DNA of 64,000 nt, taken from contig NC_033631.1 of NCBI RefSeq assembly GCF_001540865.1, positions 1,157,532 through 1,221,531 of the forward strand, given 5' to 3'. The position numbers and the translations under genes are program-made. Positions within the stretch are counted from its first letter, which is position 1; the number at the start of each line of letters is the position of its first letter. Shown here one piece after another: positions 40,291 through 52,216 of this stretch. The notes below the pieces were generated by a model. That model did not search any database. It was not told the origin of the DNA and saw only the letters and a program-made list of their open reading frames with translations. The stretch is from Ananas comosus (lineage: Eukaryota > Streptophyta > Magnoliopsida > Poales > Bromeliaceae).

Positions 40291-43200
40291 CAAATAATGT
40301 TAAAAAGTTATGAAATTTAGTTTCCAAATACTTTCAATAGTGTAGATCAAGTTTACTGGAGCCGATCGTTGATTTAAAAGCCGCATCATTAAAAAATAAC
40401 TTAATAGCACAGAGGCCTCCGTGCTACCGATAATATAAAATTTGATTCCACCATGTTCACACGAAAATGAAATAAGATGAAAAGAAATTAAAATTTGGTT
40501 TGCTTTATACTTATTAAAAGTCAACTAACCCAAGATTTAAATTGGCTTAAAGATAAGAATTAAGTGCAGGATAGAGGAAGAGGGAGAGAGCAATTAAATA
40601 ATATGTACACGCATATGAAAGTGAATATCAATATGATGTATTTAAGTATATGTGTCGTACACATCTACAAGTAATTGCATATAATTGAGTCTAATACATT
40701 ATTAGTCGCCTAATTTTTCCTGAAATTTCATTTACTTCATAAAATTTTTAGTTTTTTTTTTCTCCAAATCAAGTTATCGAAACTTCAACTTCTACTAGTT
40801 TAGGGCCCGCGCTTTGCGGCGGGTAAATAATATTTTATCAAATTTAAATATTTTAATTTATACAAATTTTAATAAATAATTTGTAGTATTTTAGCAAATT
40901 TAAAAATTTTAATTTATACCCAATCCAAACGGGCCCTAAGTGTATCAAATATGATACGGGGGATTATTTTCTGCCTATATAAAAATATGTACTATATCAT
41001 ATATGTGTAATAATAAATTATCTATAGATGAACATATCAAATCTTGGTGGCATTGTGTATTAAAAATTAATAGAAAAATATAAAGAAAAAAAAACCAATT
41101 GGTTAACTTACACTAAGTTTTTAATTGATTATCTTATTCTCTAATCAAATGAATATATTAATTTGATCAGATAAATCTACTTTTTCCCATTAGAAGGATA
41201 AATTATGTGAATTAGCTCAAAAAAAAAAATAAAAAATATCTGGCACAAGGCTATTCGAATCGCAATGACCAAGAAAAAGAAAAGGAGAATAAGGTAACTA
41301 GAATGGGAAAGCACAGAAAAGAAACAATATTATTTGACCAAACTAACAAATTTTTTCTGACTCTACTCTAAGCCAATTATTATAGGTGTTGCTTATATTG
41401 TATAATTTTTATAAATCTGCTTATGCTATTGAAAAAGTAACAAGACATATAATAGAAAAGAAGTAAGATGAATTTTAATTTTCTTATTATATTTCCCATT
41501 AGAAATGAAGTTCAAATCTAAAAAAATATTATTGAAACTTATTTAAAGTATTTCGCACGCGCTTGAGAGAAAAAAAAACGGTCAAATTAAAATGTGCATT
41601 TAATTTAGAAGATTTTTTTATTTGTTATAATAGTAGAGAATGAAGTTAATTACTTTCGTATTATTAATCATTGGAAAGCCAATAAAGATTATTATATCAT
41701 TATTTATGTAACATAAATATTGGATTAATTATATGTATTAATTATTATATTAACTATAGTTTATTATTGATTCATTGGAAGATAATTACTTTTTCTCGGT
41801 TTAACTTAATTCATGGAAGCAAAAAAGCATTATTGACATATATTGGGGTTAATTATATATTATTTAATTATATTATTAAAGCCCTATGTTACTTATTGTG
41901 ATGGTATATTTATATTTATATCAGTTTATTATCATTTAAATTTCTCATTTGTTGCTTTCACAAGAGGAATTGAAATACTTGCCACTGTGGCAACATATTT
42001 ATTCTGACTTCGATATAGTTTTATATTAGATTTGACATAATATTGGGTTAATTATTATGTATTATAATTATATATATTAAACTATATGTATTATTTGTTG
42101 ATTATATCATTTATATTCAGTTATTAATCATTAAAATTTCTTCATTCGTTGTTCTTTCAGAGCAGGGACTGAAGAGATACTTTCGCCACGTGGCAAGAAT
42201 TATCTGGCTTCATCATAGTTTCATAGATTTTCAATGGATCACTGGTCAAATAATTTATATTCACTTTTTTATGATTGAAATTTTACTATGGTATATATAT
42301 ATATATTTGATTAATAATTGAATAAGGTAGCCAGATAAATTTTCTCTACGAGGTTAATCAGTGACATTGTGACCAAATGAAATGATTAAACCTATATACT
42401 TATACTTGTTTGTTTAACCACCTGAGGATCACCACACTAAACTAAAACCAACTTATTATTCTACATTCGATATATTTTTTCATTCAAAGTTTAAAAATTT
42501 GATAGTAAAAGTCAAACAATCATAACTTAATTTAATTAGTATTCTAGTCCAACTTCTCTCTCTCTTTCTTCTCTACTTGATCTTCTCCGACCTTTTTGAT
42601 CCTTCTTGATAATAATAAATTGTATACGTTGGATGTATAGTTATGTCTTCTAGATTGAGCAGTCCTAAGATAATTAATATTAAATTCCAATGTAGAGAAT
42701 ACAACAATATAGACCTGATCTCAAGCTAGAAAGTCAGTAAACATACTTTTCGTCCAGTCTTGTTTTTATTCTTAATAATTATATTAATATTATAATATAT
42801 ATATATATAATATATATAATATATTATATATATATAAATATATATATATAAATTTTTTTTTTTTTATTTCAATATGAGTATTGATAACTTCTTTTCCAAT
42901 ATATCCTCTGATTTCAATTTTTCTGCATTTTTGAGGCCAAAATAAAAATTGTAAAACCGTACTTTTGAAATCCTAATTCTGATTTGTGAACTCAAATTAA
43001 ATTTAAATAAGATTCAAAATTTTAATTTTAAATTCAAAATTATTTAAATCATAATTTATAATTTCAATTTTAAATTTTTAAATTTAAATTTTCAATTAGA
43101 AAGTTTCAATTTTAAGGTGTAAATTTAAATTTAAAAATTAAAATTTGTAGTTTTTTTAACTTTCAAATATCTTCAGTAATTTTAATATACTTTAAATTCT

Positions 43201-43815
43201 TATAAATTTAAAATTTAAACCTTATATTTTCCCATATTTTAAAATTTAGTATTTTAAATTTTAAATTTAAAAAATTTTAAAAATTAGATTTAAAATTTTA
43301 AAATTTTAAAAATTTTAGAAAATTTTTGAATATTTGCAATTTGAATTTAAGTTATTTTAAAAAAAATTATAATTATCAAATTGTAAATTTTAAATTTTAA
43401 ATTTATATTTTAAAGTTATATTTTGAAAATTTTTAAAAGAAATTAAATTTTAAAATTTATATTTTAAATTATAAGCTCGAAATTTGGAATTTAAAATTTG
43501 AAAATTAAAAATTCAAATTTATTTCTATTATTTAAAATTTTAAATTTAAATTTTAAATTTTAATGGTTTAACTTTTAAATTAAAAACTTATATTCAAATT
43601 CAGAATTCGAATTTTAAAATAAGATTTACAAAAAAAACTATTATTTATAATTAATAAAGAAAATTTTGTTAAACAGCTTTATAAATCATTTTTAAAAAAT
43701 CACTTTTCTGTTAGATTTAGCTAAGCGCTCTACAATTTTTAACTAAATTTAATTTTCTAAATTAAAATTAATTCAGTAAAAATTATTTTTTAAAAAAATA
43801 TTGGCCAAACAGGCC
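40291..43815. other. AT-rich repeat DNA without genes
   Basis: About 3.5 kb. It includes a Helitron-like end (listed separately), a TATA-rich stretch at about 42788-42856, a dense AAATTTTAAATTT zone (42950-43800), and a MITE-like right end TTGGCCAAACAGGCCC at 43803-43818 whose left partner I could not find. No coding signal. Confidence 0.5.
40795..40823 (-). mobile_element. Helitron-like 3' terminus
   Basis: Read on the minus strand: a short GC hairpin (CCCGC...GCGGG, 40823-40806), then a spacer and CTAG at 40798-40795 followed by T. This is the form of a Helitron 3' end and A/T insertion site. The 5' TC end was not found. An alternative is a small MITE, because TTAGGGCCCG at 40800-40809 is mirrored by CGGGCCCTAA at 40930-40939. 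Confidence 0.45.
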
Positions 43816-44204
43816 CATAATTCATCATGGCCCACTGCAATCAAGTGCTGCTAGGGCCTAGGAATAGTAAAGAAAGAAAAAAAAAAATCTAGAATGCACT
43901 AGTTATATTGGTGATGTGTCGTCACCTACCAATGAAATTGTTCCTTTATGTTTGTTCACCCATCCCATCATGGTTAATAGCAAAATATTTTTATTATATT
44001 TTTTACTCAAAAGAAGAGATATAATTGACTTTTAATAGATGATGTGGTATGACCGATACATAATAGAATCTCTCATAATAAAGAGCGAAGAAGTTTCTCC
44101 ATCGATAGCTGTACTATCTAAATCATTTGCGCCCAACTATTTATTTCCTTATCAAATTTGATATTTGGAGCAGCTCCCTCTTTAATCTCTTCCTTGGATC
44201 TGTG
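43816..44204 (+). promoter_or_regulatory. NLR3 promoter end and noncoding leader exon (inferred)
   Basis: Starts CATAATTCATCATGGCCCAC like the NLR2 block. TTGGAGCAGCTCCCTCTTTA and GGATCTGTG precede GTCAGT (donor 44205-44206). With the acceptor TTCCAG (45697-45702), 22 bp before the ATG, the intron would be 1,498 bp. The NLR2 intron is 1,050 bp longer, nearly all of it the MULE-like insertion. Confidence 0.6.
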
Positions 44205-44954
44205 GTCAGTTGTTCCTCTTCCACTTATTCTTTTTAATTAATTTTTAAGTTCCAAGTGTTCTTGTTTTTTATTTTCTTTGCTATCAGCTATTTAATTCTC
44301 TAATAAAGCACAGAGAGTAATTCTTTTTGGCTCAATATATAGTTTGGATTCACTTCATCTTAGGAAACGCGCGAGATGACAAGAGCTAATAACTAAGCTA
44401 GAATAATTTGGCCTTATATAATACATTCACTTTATTGTTGATGATTGAGCACTTAAATCGATGATCAATATCATGAAAGATGATTAAAGATACATAAACT
44501 TTATAGAAAAAGAGTTTTGTGATATTTAAAATTTATTTTCTGGATCACCAAGAGGGCACAATACGAATGGTCAAAATTAGCAACCTTCTAAATACTTTTT
44601 TTTTTTTTAAAAAAAATCTTAAATTCATAATCTTGGTTATAGATATTGATCTAGATAGTTGAGAGAATTTTATTTAACATCAAAAGCTCAACTAATATAT
44701 GCAGTTTAATGACATTTAAATTTAGTTTAAGTTTGTCTTTTCTATTTACATCTTCTACCAGTGTATTGACATCTTGCAAGTTATTTAATATGTAAATGAG
44801 TAAAACATCTTAAGTCTTTAATTAAGAGATTACTATCTGATCAATCTTTCGGGTAACAAGAGCAATAGCCACTGTGATTCCTTAAATAGTTATATACCAT
44901 AAATATCATCGAGAAATGTACAATGGATAGCATTCAGAGTATGTAATTAATTGA

Positions 44955-45149
44955 TAGTGATTTTCTTTGGATTTAAACTTGCTCATGTACAACGAATTAA
45001 CCTTCTACATCATATTACAAATTGCAGCACAAATCGAAGAAGTAAAAGCAGAACTTCTAGATTCTGATCCGATAATAGGCAGTGTGAATGTCGAGGCAAT
45101 AAAATTTAACATATTAGAAATACGGGAGTTTCATGAGTCTAAAATTTAA
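44955..45149 (+). other. Open frame inside the NLR3 leader intron
   Basis: Reads MYNELTFYIILQIAAQIEEV, then KAELLDSDPIIGSVNVEAIK and FNILEIREFHESKI-stop. A TTGCAG just before CACAAATCGAAG (45029 onward) could be a splice acceptor, making this an alternative leader exon. NLR2 keeps a broken version. I do not recognise the peptide. It may be a leftover exon from an older gene or chance; the codon-like character in an AT-rich intron is what draws attention. Confidence 0.35.
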
Positions 45150-45724
45150 GTTCTTATATTGCTATCAAAACAAAACTATTTGAAGAAGCACTATTAGTTT
45201 CTTGCTCAAATGACTTATAGTCCTGATATATATTAACTTAATTATGAACAAGAAGAGGGCTTCAAAACAAACTCGATTTATAATTGTTAACTGTAGAATA
45301 ATTTACAATCGCTCATAATACGATACCATCTACTCACTGGCTAGTAGCAGATTGATTTACTTCCCAACTCTTTATTGATTTCATACTCCTCTAAAGGACT
45401 TCTTCACAACTTGATCTACAAATATGCATTGATCTAGGTCGAGTTCAGTATGACTAGTTATGATGAATCTTTCATCTCAAAATTTTGTTAAACTGAATCT
45501 CAAACAAGTTATTGCTTTTTGTTATGACACATGCACTGCAATACTGTTACCGGTGTTTCATCTTTTTAACTGAGGATTCTAACAGATGTTTGTTTAATGC
45601 ACTACAGAATTGCCTAGAATCTTAAGAATGTTAAACAATAATTATTTTTGCTAGCGGCGAATCTAAAGAGACATGGTAGTTTGGAAAGATTATTGATTCC
45701 AGGCTCACTTTGTAAGGAATTCCT

Positions 45725-47729
45725 ATGGCGGAGGCTGTGATAAGCTCATTAGTCCTAAAGATAGGTGCTGCTTTAGCTAGTGAAACAACAAAATCAGCAG
45801 CATCACTATTACTAACAGGGATGTTAGTAATGAAAGAACTCATGAAGGATATAAGTGACATTAAGGATGAGCTTGAGATCATGCAAGCCTTCCTACGGAT
45901 CGCAGAAAGACCAAAAGAGAAGGATGAGACCACAAAAATCTTTATAAAACAAACAAGAGGCTTGGCTTTCGACATTGAGGATATTATAGATGAGTTCACG
46001 TATAAGCTGAGCGAGGAGCAAGGAGGGGTTCTACCCACAGCAATCAAGAGGTACAAAAATATAAAATCCTGGCATCACCTTAGCAAGAAACTTAAAGATA
46101 TCAAAATTGACCTCCAAAAGATAATGGAGAGAAGGACACGATATGATGCAAGAGGAATGGAAAGTGAAGCAAAACCTCGAATAGCTGTTGGCGGTAGCAA
46201 GAGCCGTGCAGAATCAGCGCATTTTGTCAAGGAGGATGATATCGTCGGTATTGACAAGTACAGGGACTTGTTGCTTGGATGGTTGAAAGATGAGGATGAG
46301 CAGCAACGACAGCCAATGATAATCTCAGTGTTGGGGATGGGTGGTCTAGGGAAGACCACTCTCGTGACTCATGTGTACAAAATCATCAAAGCTACCTTTG
46401 ATGCTTGTGCTTGGATTACTGTATCTCAGAGTTACGAGACTCATGATTTGCTTAGACAAATCTTAAAAGAGTTTTTTAGGGAAGATCGTGAGAAAAGAGA
46501 GGCACCTAACAACATTGATACCATGGATTATAGAAGCTTGGTTGAGACTATCCGCACTTACTTGCAGGATAAAAAGTATATACTCATTTTGGATGATGTT
46601 TGGAGTACTGATGTAATGGACAATATAAAAGATGCACTTCTAAATAGTAATAGCAAGAGTAGAATAGTTCTCACAACAAGGATTCGCGATGTAGCTCTAT
46701 TAGCAAACGAGAACCATATGTTTGAGCCAAAGCCACTGGAGGCAGATCATTCGTGGGATCTGTTTTGCAAAAACGCATTTTGGAAAAGTGCAAACAAGAT
46801 TTGCCCGCCACCTTTAGAACAATGTGCTAAAAAAATTGTCGAGAAGTGCGGTGGCTTGCCCCTTGCTATCGTATCTATAGGCCGTCTCTTATCATTTAGA
46901 GAACAAACCGGTACTGAATGGGATAAGGTTTACAAAGATCTTGAGTGGTATCTAACCAACAACGCATCGAAGCTCTATGAAAAAGTACATGACATTTTGA
47001 AACTTAGTTTGGACGATATTCCCCATTATCCTTCCGAAATTGGCTTCCTTATATTTGTTCTATAGTTTCTCAGAAACAGATAACAATTGAACTACGTGAC
47101 AAGCTCATAAGTGCTTTGGTGCGAAGGGTTTTCATTGAAAAGAAAGAGAAAAATGTTGATGGACGAAGTGGCCTTGACGGACTACTTTAACCCGAAACTT
47201 GTTCATCCGTGTCTATACTACAAGTGGTACGTAGGGATGAAGACGGTAGATTGTTTGCATTTATGTCGAATGCATGACTATGCAGAATCATTCGATTGTC
47301 GCTCTGCTCTTCGGAGTCAAGAGAGTTAAGTTTCTGCATGCTTTACGAGCATTCCACGGACAAATTTGCATGAGTTCAGAATCACGCCGCTTGCTCAATG
47401 TAAGCAATTAAACTAATTATCGGTACTTGAAGACAAATCTCATATGCGTTCAGTTACTTGTTTTCAACCCAAGTTCCACATGACAATATGATTTACTGAG
47501 AGTCGGTCTTAAATCATCAAAATTTTTCCTGTGTGTCTTGGACCTATGAAGTGAGCGCTCCAGATCGATGATAACTACCTTGATGTGAGATCTGTAACAC
47601 TATTCAAACATGCATTATTTTGGTTTGAGAGCTACAAGAATTAAGGAAAAGGATGCTTCCAATGATTAATTGAGAAGCTACGAAATCTGCAAATATAGAT
47701 TTGGAAGAAAGTAAATCAAATAGAAACGG
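45725..47729 (+). pseudogene. NLR3: CC-NB-ARC-LRR receptor, broken by indels next to a gap
   Basis: ATG 45725 (MAEAVISSLVLKIGA) opens a clean frame of about 432 codons with AFDIEDIIDEF, P-loop GMGGLGKTT, FDACAWITVS, kinase-2 YILILDDVW (normal DD), SRIVLTTR and CGGLPLAI, closely matching NLR2 without indels. From about 47028 single-base insertions and deletions appear every 10-15 bases, shifting the frame (stop at 47063-47065). Yet the NLR2-like text (CRMHD region near 47262, KLPSEIC region near 47585, LRR near 47690) can be followed through to the gap. The abrupt onset of noise argues for poor sequence as much as for decay. The 3' end is lost in the gap. Treated as a pseudogene; it could be a real gene once resequenced. 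Confidence 0.8.
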
Positions 47730-47754
47730 NNNNNNNNNNNNNNNNNNNNNNNNN
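47730..47754. other. Assembly gap (25 N)
   Basis: A run of exactly 25 N, probably of unknown true size. NLR3 lies on the left and gypsy integrase sequence on the right, so the missing piece should hold the NLR3 end and, if the element is complete, the gypsy 3' LTR. Confidence 0.98.
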
Positions 47755-48180
47755 CTTACCCACATATTCCAGACAGGGGGATCGATATCTATTCCATACA
47801 ACCTCAGAACGAGCCATCTGAGAATGCTCGTTGATAGTGTTGTGTACCAACTCCAACAGGTTCACTGTCGCATCACCCTCTCCAATCAGGACGCATGCCC
47901 TCAGATGTCCTTAGATCTGTATGCGTCGTCTTGACTGACATCTGTCTGTGGGTGAAAGCGCGTAAAATGCAACTGTGTACCCAAGTGCTGTTCTTGAACT
48001 CCTCCAGAAATGTGATACAAAACTCGGGTCTCTGTTGATTTATCGAATGCCCGTGCGGGAAGGAACAACATTTATCCAAGTTATAGCTGGCGAGTCTCTT
48101 CTGGACAAATAGTTAACGTGGAAGTGAGCAACTTGTAGATCTGTCACTTCACCAAATCGCGGTCGTAGCACCTATGCTCT
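47755..48180 (-). pseudogene. gypsy integrase remnant
   Basis: Minus-strand text shows DPSFVSHFW (D of the DDE core, family form DPRFTSxFW) near 48035, then a frame shift, CTTGGGTACACAGTTGCATTT, the CACCCACAGACAGATG (FHPQTDG) segment near 47945 and YGIDIDPPVW near 47785, where the family has YGRKCRSPxCW. The region ends at the gap. Confidence 0.8.
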
Positions 48181-48939
48181 TAGGCAATTCTAACGACGAA
48201 GTCCTTGTGTATGAACTCCCACTTTCCACTCGGGTACTGGCCAGATCTGGATGTTGCCAGAGGCACCTGATGCTCGGCCGTTCACCTGTTGGGCAATAAC
48301 ATGGCGACAAAATCTGCCAATGCTCGTTTTCATTCAGGCACCAGAATCGTGCCTTAAGATCACTATACATCTTGGTTCCCGAGAGTGAACCGTATGAAGT
48401 GGAACAATGAGTCTATCTCAAAAATATGCCGCCGTAATCTCAGGATCCACAGGACACACAAGTCGGTCCATACTTAAGGACTCAGCACTGTCAAAGCAAA
48501 TCCTCAGCCTGCCCTGTCTAAGTGCTCTTCTATCCTCAAACAAATACGGATCTTCACTCTGTTTTCGGGCGGATCCATCAACAGTAAGGCTGCAACAAGA
48601 GATGTCAGCTCGCCTGTGCCCGGGTCGGTACTTATCTCGAGTCCAGCCGCTGTAGCTCCTCGAGTATGGTCTATGCTCAGTAATCATCAGCTCAGGCCTG
48701 CACTGATTTCTGCTCAACGGCTTGCCACACATTCGCCCTGCCGGATGATATGAACATTATTAATGTCAGAGTCCTTCGTAATCCAAACACGGTCGGATGC
48801 TCTAGGTTCAGTCATCCGTTGTGTAACATGATTACTGAAACTTTTGATGATCGTAAAGATCTGCGCATACTCGCCTACAAGTAATCCGCCAGAGCTTCAA
48901 GCAAATACACGCGCAATGCTTCGGCAATTCATGCGTTAG

Positions 48940-50300
48940 GTAATTCTTCTCATAATCTTTAATTCCGGAAGTATAAGCAATACGCTACCATGCTGCATGA
49001 GGACGGCACAAGTCACTGTGCGATACATCCTCTAGATCAAATCCTTCCGATCACGGAAAGCAATGATAGGAAGGCCGACGTTCAACCTCAGCTCTAACTC
49101 TCAAAGCTCCTTTTAAGTTCGTGCTCCAGAACAAAACGAATCCTTCCGCATGTCAAGTGCATCTTGAGGGTGTGGAAGCTTCGCAAATTCCAAAACCGAG
49201 GTAAGTACCTCGCCAGTCAGGAAATTCCGGACTCATGTCACGTCGTTCGTCTAGGCCAAGTCTCGAATTGCTCAATCTTCTTGGGGTCCACTGTTACCCC
49301 GGGCTGAAATCAGTTGGCCCAAGAAGGCAACTCCCGTAGCCAGAAACTCGCACTTCTTTCAATTTGGCCATTTACAGTTTCTCTCGCAGAAACTTGTAGT
49401 AACAATCTCAGTCGGGTCTCATGCTCAGCTCGCTCGGGGTATTTATATCAAAGATATCGTTATGAGACTCCACAAACCTATCCAAGAACGCTTGAAAACT
49501 CGTTTATCAAATCATGAATGAGCTAGGGGCATTCGTCAATCCAAAAGGCATCACTGTGAACTCTATAATGCCGTACCGATCGTTAAAGCCTGTGTTGGAA
49601 CATCCTCGGCCCTCACCCTCAGCTGTGGTAATGATGTTGAGCACTCAATCTTCGAGAAAAATTAAGATCCCGAGCTGATTCAAATCAAATCATCCAATGA
49701 GCGGGCATAGGAATACTTATTCTTGATGGTACTTTATTCAAGTCCGGTAATCCAATATACTCTGAGTGAACAGATTCTTCTTTCATAGTACGGGTGCTCC
49801 CCAAGCTATACTATGGGTCTCACAACGTTATCCATCAATCCTGGAGCTGTGCTTTAGCTTCAAGGCTGGGGGCCATCATAAGAAATGGTAATTTGGTGGA
49901 TTGGTGCAGTTCAGGGACTAACATCAATCACAAACTTCAATCTCCCTCTCAGCGGCAAGTGTTCATCAGGGAAACATCGGAAACTCGCGGACTACTGGGA
50001 TGTCTCCAGTTCGGCGCGTCGTTAGGTATCCACAACAGTCGCAGGAACGCAATCACTATCAGCACCATCTGTCGAGCCTAGCGAAGAATCCACGGTGGCA
50101 AACCGTGCTCCTGCGAGCCTCTGTAAGTAACTCCTCCTGCCTGTGCTCACGGAACGTCATGTCCTTCGCTCTCGCAAATCAATCGTAGCTGTACCGCGAC
50201 AAGCATCAATACTGAGAACAACGTCGAAATCCCTGCAGTGCTCCTAGACAACATGGTCTCGGGCAATGACCACGAGTCCAACTGCACCGGACGACGCAAC
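48940..50300 (-). pseudogene. gypsy protease / reverse transcriptase / RNase H remnant
   Basis: In order on the minus strand: CRDFDVVLSID (end of protease, near 50220), ELHQ and MDNVVRP (near 49900-49830), LGEHP...ES (entry to RT), TIKNKYSYARSLDDLI (near 49715), KIECSTSLPQLRVRAEDVPT (near 49610), PFGLTNAP-like text (near 49535), the mutated active-site box (family form IDDIL; here NDIFDI, near 49455), ASFWLRELPSW, VTVDPKKIEQFETWPR (near 49270) and the RNase H motif LMQHGSVIAYTS (near 48985). Frameshifts occur between almost all of these. Confidence 0.82.
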
Positions 50301-50587
50301 AACATTGAACCCTGTAAACATGTCCGTCGGGATCTGCACTCTCGTGGCCGTTGGAACAATGCCAACTCCATGACCATGCAACAATGCAAAATGTCGGGAT
50401 TAACAAAAGAATGCGACGTCCAGTATCAAAATAAGAGGTACGATACGAATGAGGAAATAAGAGTAGGATACTGCTACACTCGGTCCGGCTACTGTTAGAG
50501 TCTGCACCGTGTGCTTAATAGACTCTGCACTCTGGAGCTGGCTGTCGTCGTACGTTCACGGCTATGGATGATCTTCTACTTTGGCGC

Positions 50588-51600
50588 TTAATCAGGTGCT
50601 GCTATGAATGGACTCTGAGGTGCTGGTGGAGCTGAAAGCTGAAATGGTGCCATGGATATGCTGTCGGGAACGCTGCCCATGTGTCCCGGTATGCACACCA
50701 GTAGCCACGGCTCCTCTCTGCGTCTGCATTGTCGTGGGGGGCCAGTGTGGTCCGCCGACGGTCGATCACGCGGCCGTCTCTCGGGTTTCCCTCTGCACGA
50801 GCGTCCTGGTCCGCTGAACGACCGAGAAACAGACCTGTGAATGCGAGTCGTGGAGGCCTCGAGGGATCGCATTGTATTCGACTGAACTCGTCTGTCTGGG
50901 ACTGGCTTTTCCTGTCTGACTCTGTCCCGGCCCTTGAGGGGCGGGGCCATCTCAGCAATGACACCTACTCTCTCTCCTCCAAGTGCATGCTCAATGGACG
51001 AACCATCTAAAGTCCTCGACCCTCTTGCGCTTAAACAAACCTGAAAGTCGGGTCTCAATCTGCTTAAACAAAATGTAGAAACCTATGTGCTCGTCATCTG
51101 GGCAACGAACGGAACACAGTTAGGAGCCTCGTAAACTCGCGAACATATCCTGAATCTGTTCGCTACCTCCTGTGATCTTTCAAGTCCTCCTCGATTTCTG
51201 TTTCATGCCTGTTGGGAAAATATCCCTTACAGCATTTCCACAGAACTCATCCAAATCTCAGCTGCGCGCCACCAGTCCCTGATCTGCGTCGCTCTCCTTT
51301 ACCAGCACTGTGAGATCACTTCTGACGAAACAGTACTACCAGTGGTCAATGCTCCCCTCGCGGAACGAACAGATCCTCAAATTAACTCTCGTCCATCGCA
51401 CTGACTCATCCTCAACAACTCAGGCGCATCGAGGCTGTACCATCGAAGGTCGGTGGGAGTGGGTCAAATCGCGCGAACGAGACTACCTCTCGTCCACGTC
51501 GTGCTCGGCCTTAAGTCAACAGGTACTGGCCCACTAACCGGCGCACTGACGGTGACTGGAACTGGCAAATGCGACGGAGGACTGCCTGAGCTGGGTACGT
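50588..51600 (-). pseudogene. gypsy gag remnant with zinc-knuckle-like piece
   Basis: Upstream of protease in element orientation. An Arg/Pro-rich segment with a Cys/His text (CIPGHMGS near 50690) resembles a degraded CCHC knuckle. The capsid part further up (to about 51600) has no clean frame. From there to the LTR at 52216 is untranslated leader or unreadable. Assignment is by position and composition. Confidence 0.5.
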
Positions 51601-52216
51601 CACTGGAGTATTCGCGGTGCGTAGAAAAGTTTCATGCTCTGGTACACTCGAGTGCTGAATCAGTAACTGAGTAATCCGTCTAGCACACACACCTCCTGCA
51701 AACAAAATCCCCTCGCGCCTCGGACCTCAGCGTCGGCAGCAGCTGTGCACTCAATCGGGGTGCTCAGGCTCGGCACTGGTCCACAACAGGGGATGCACTC
51801 CCTCGTCTGTCACCTGTCCTGTCGATGTACTTGCTATGTCTGCTCAGGTCTCTCAGGGGATCCGCAACGATCCGTTAGCCAACTGGGCACGCTCTCGACC
51901 GCGATGACCTCGGCGACGAGATACATGCTGAAAGGAACAAATCCGGGTCATACAAACGCAAAACTATCGCCAATCAACGAAAGTTGAGAAGGACCGGTCC
52001 CTGTTGTTCCCAAATAAGTTATGTCAGTCTGCTAGCCAGACTAATTGTTATCAGCAAAAAACGAACTCCCTCAGTCATCCTACACTCCAGGGGGTTAAAC
52101 AAAATATCATGTGACTTTCGGCAATAATTACTCTCTCGCGTTTTGCTTTCCTAAAGGTTTGCCAACTTAGGTCCTAGGTTCCAACGACCTGTCGTTAGAG
52201 TCTGATTACAATTAAT

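Noticed and set aside
43000..43700. Periodic AAATTT pattern as a satellite or matrix-attachment array
   Set aside because: No stable repeat period; ordinary AT-rich MITE-like interior.
45631..46056. 141-residue frame on the minus strand opposite NLR3 (and its twin at 32208-32561 opposite NLR2)
   Set aside because: Antisense shadow of the conserved coiled-coil coding sequence; no independent homology.
50588..51058. A 156-residue Arg-rich protein
   Set aside because: It lies in the gag position of the degraded gypsy element, overlaps other frames of the same length and has no start context; low-complexity high-GC reading.
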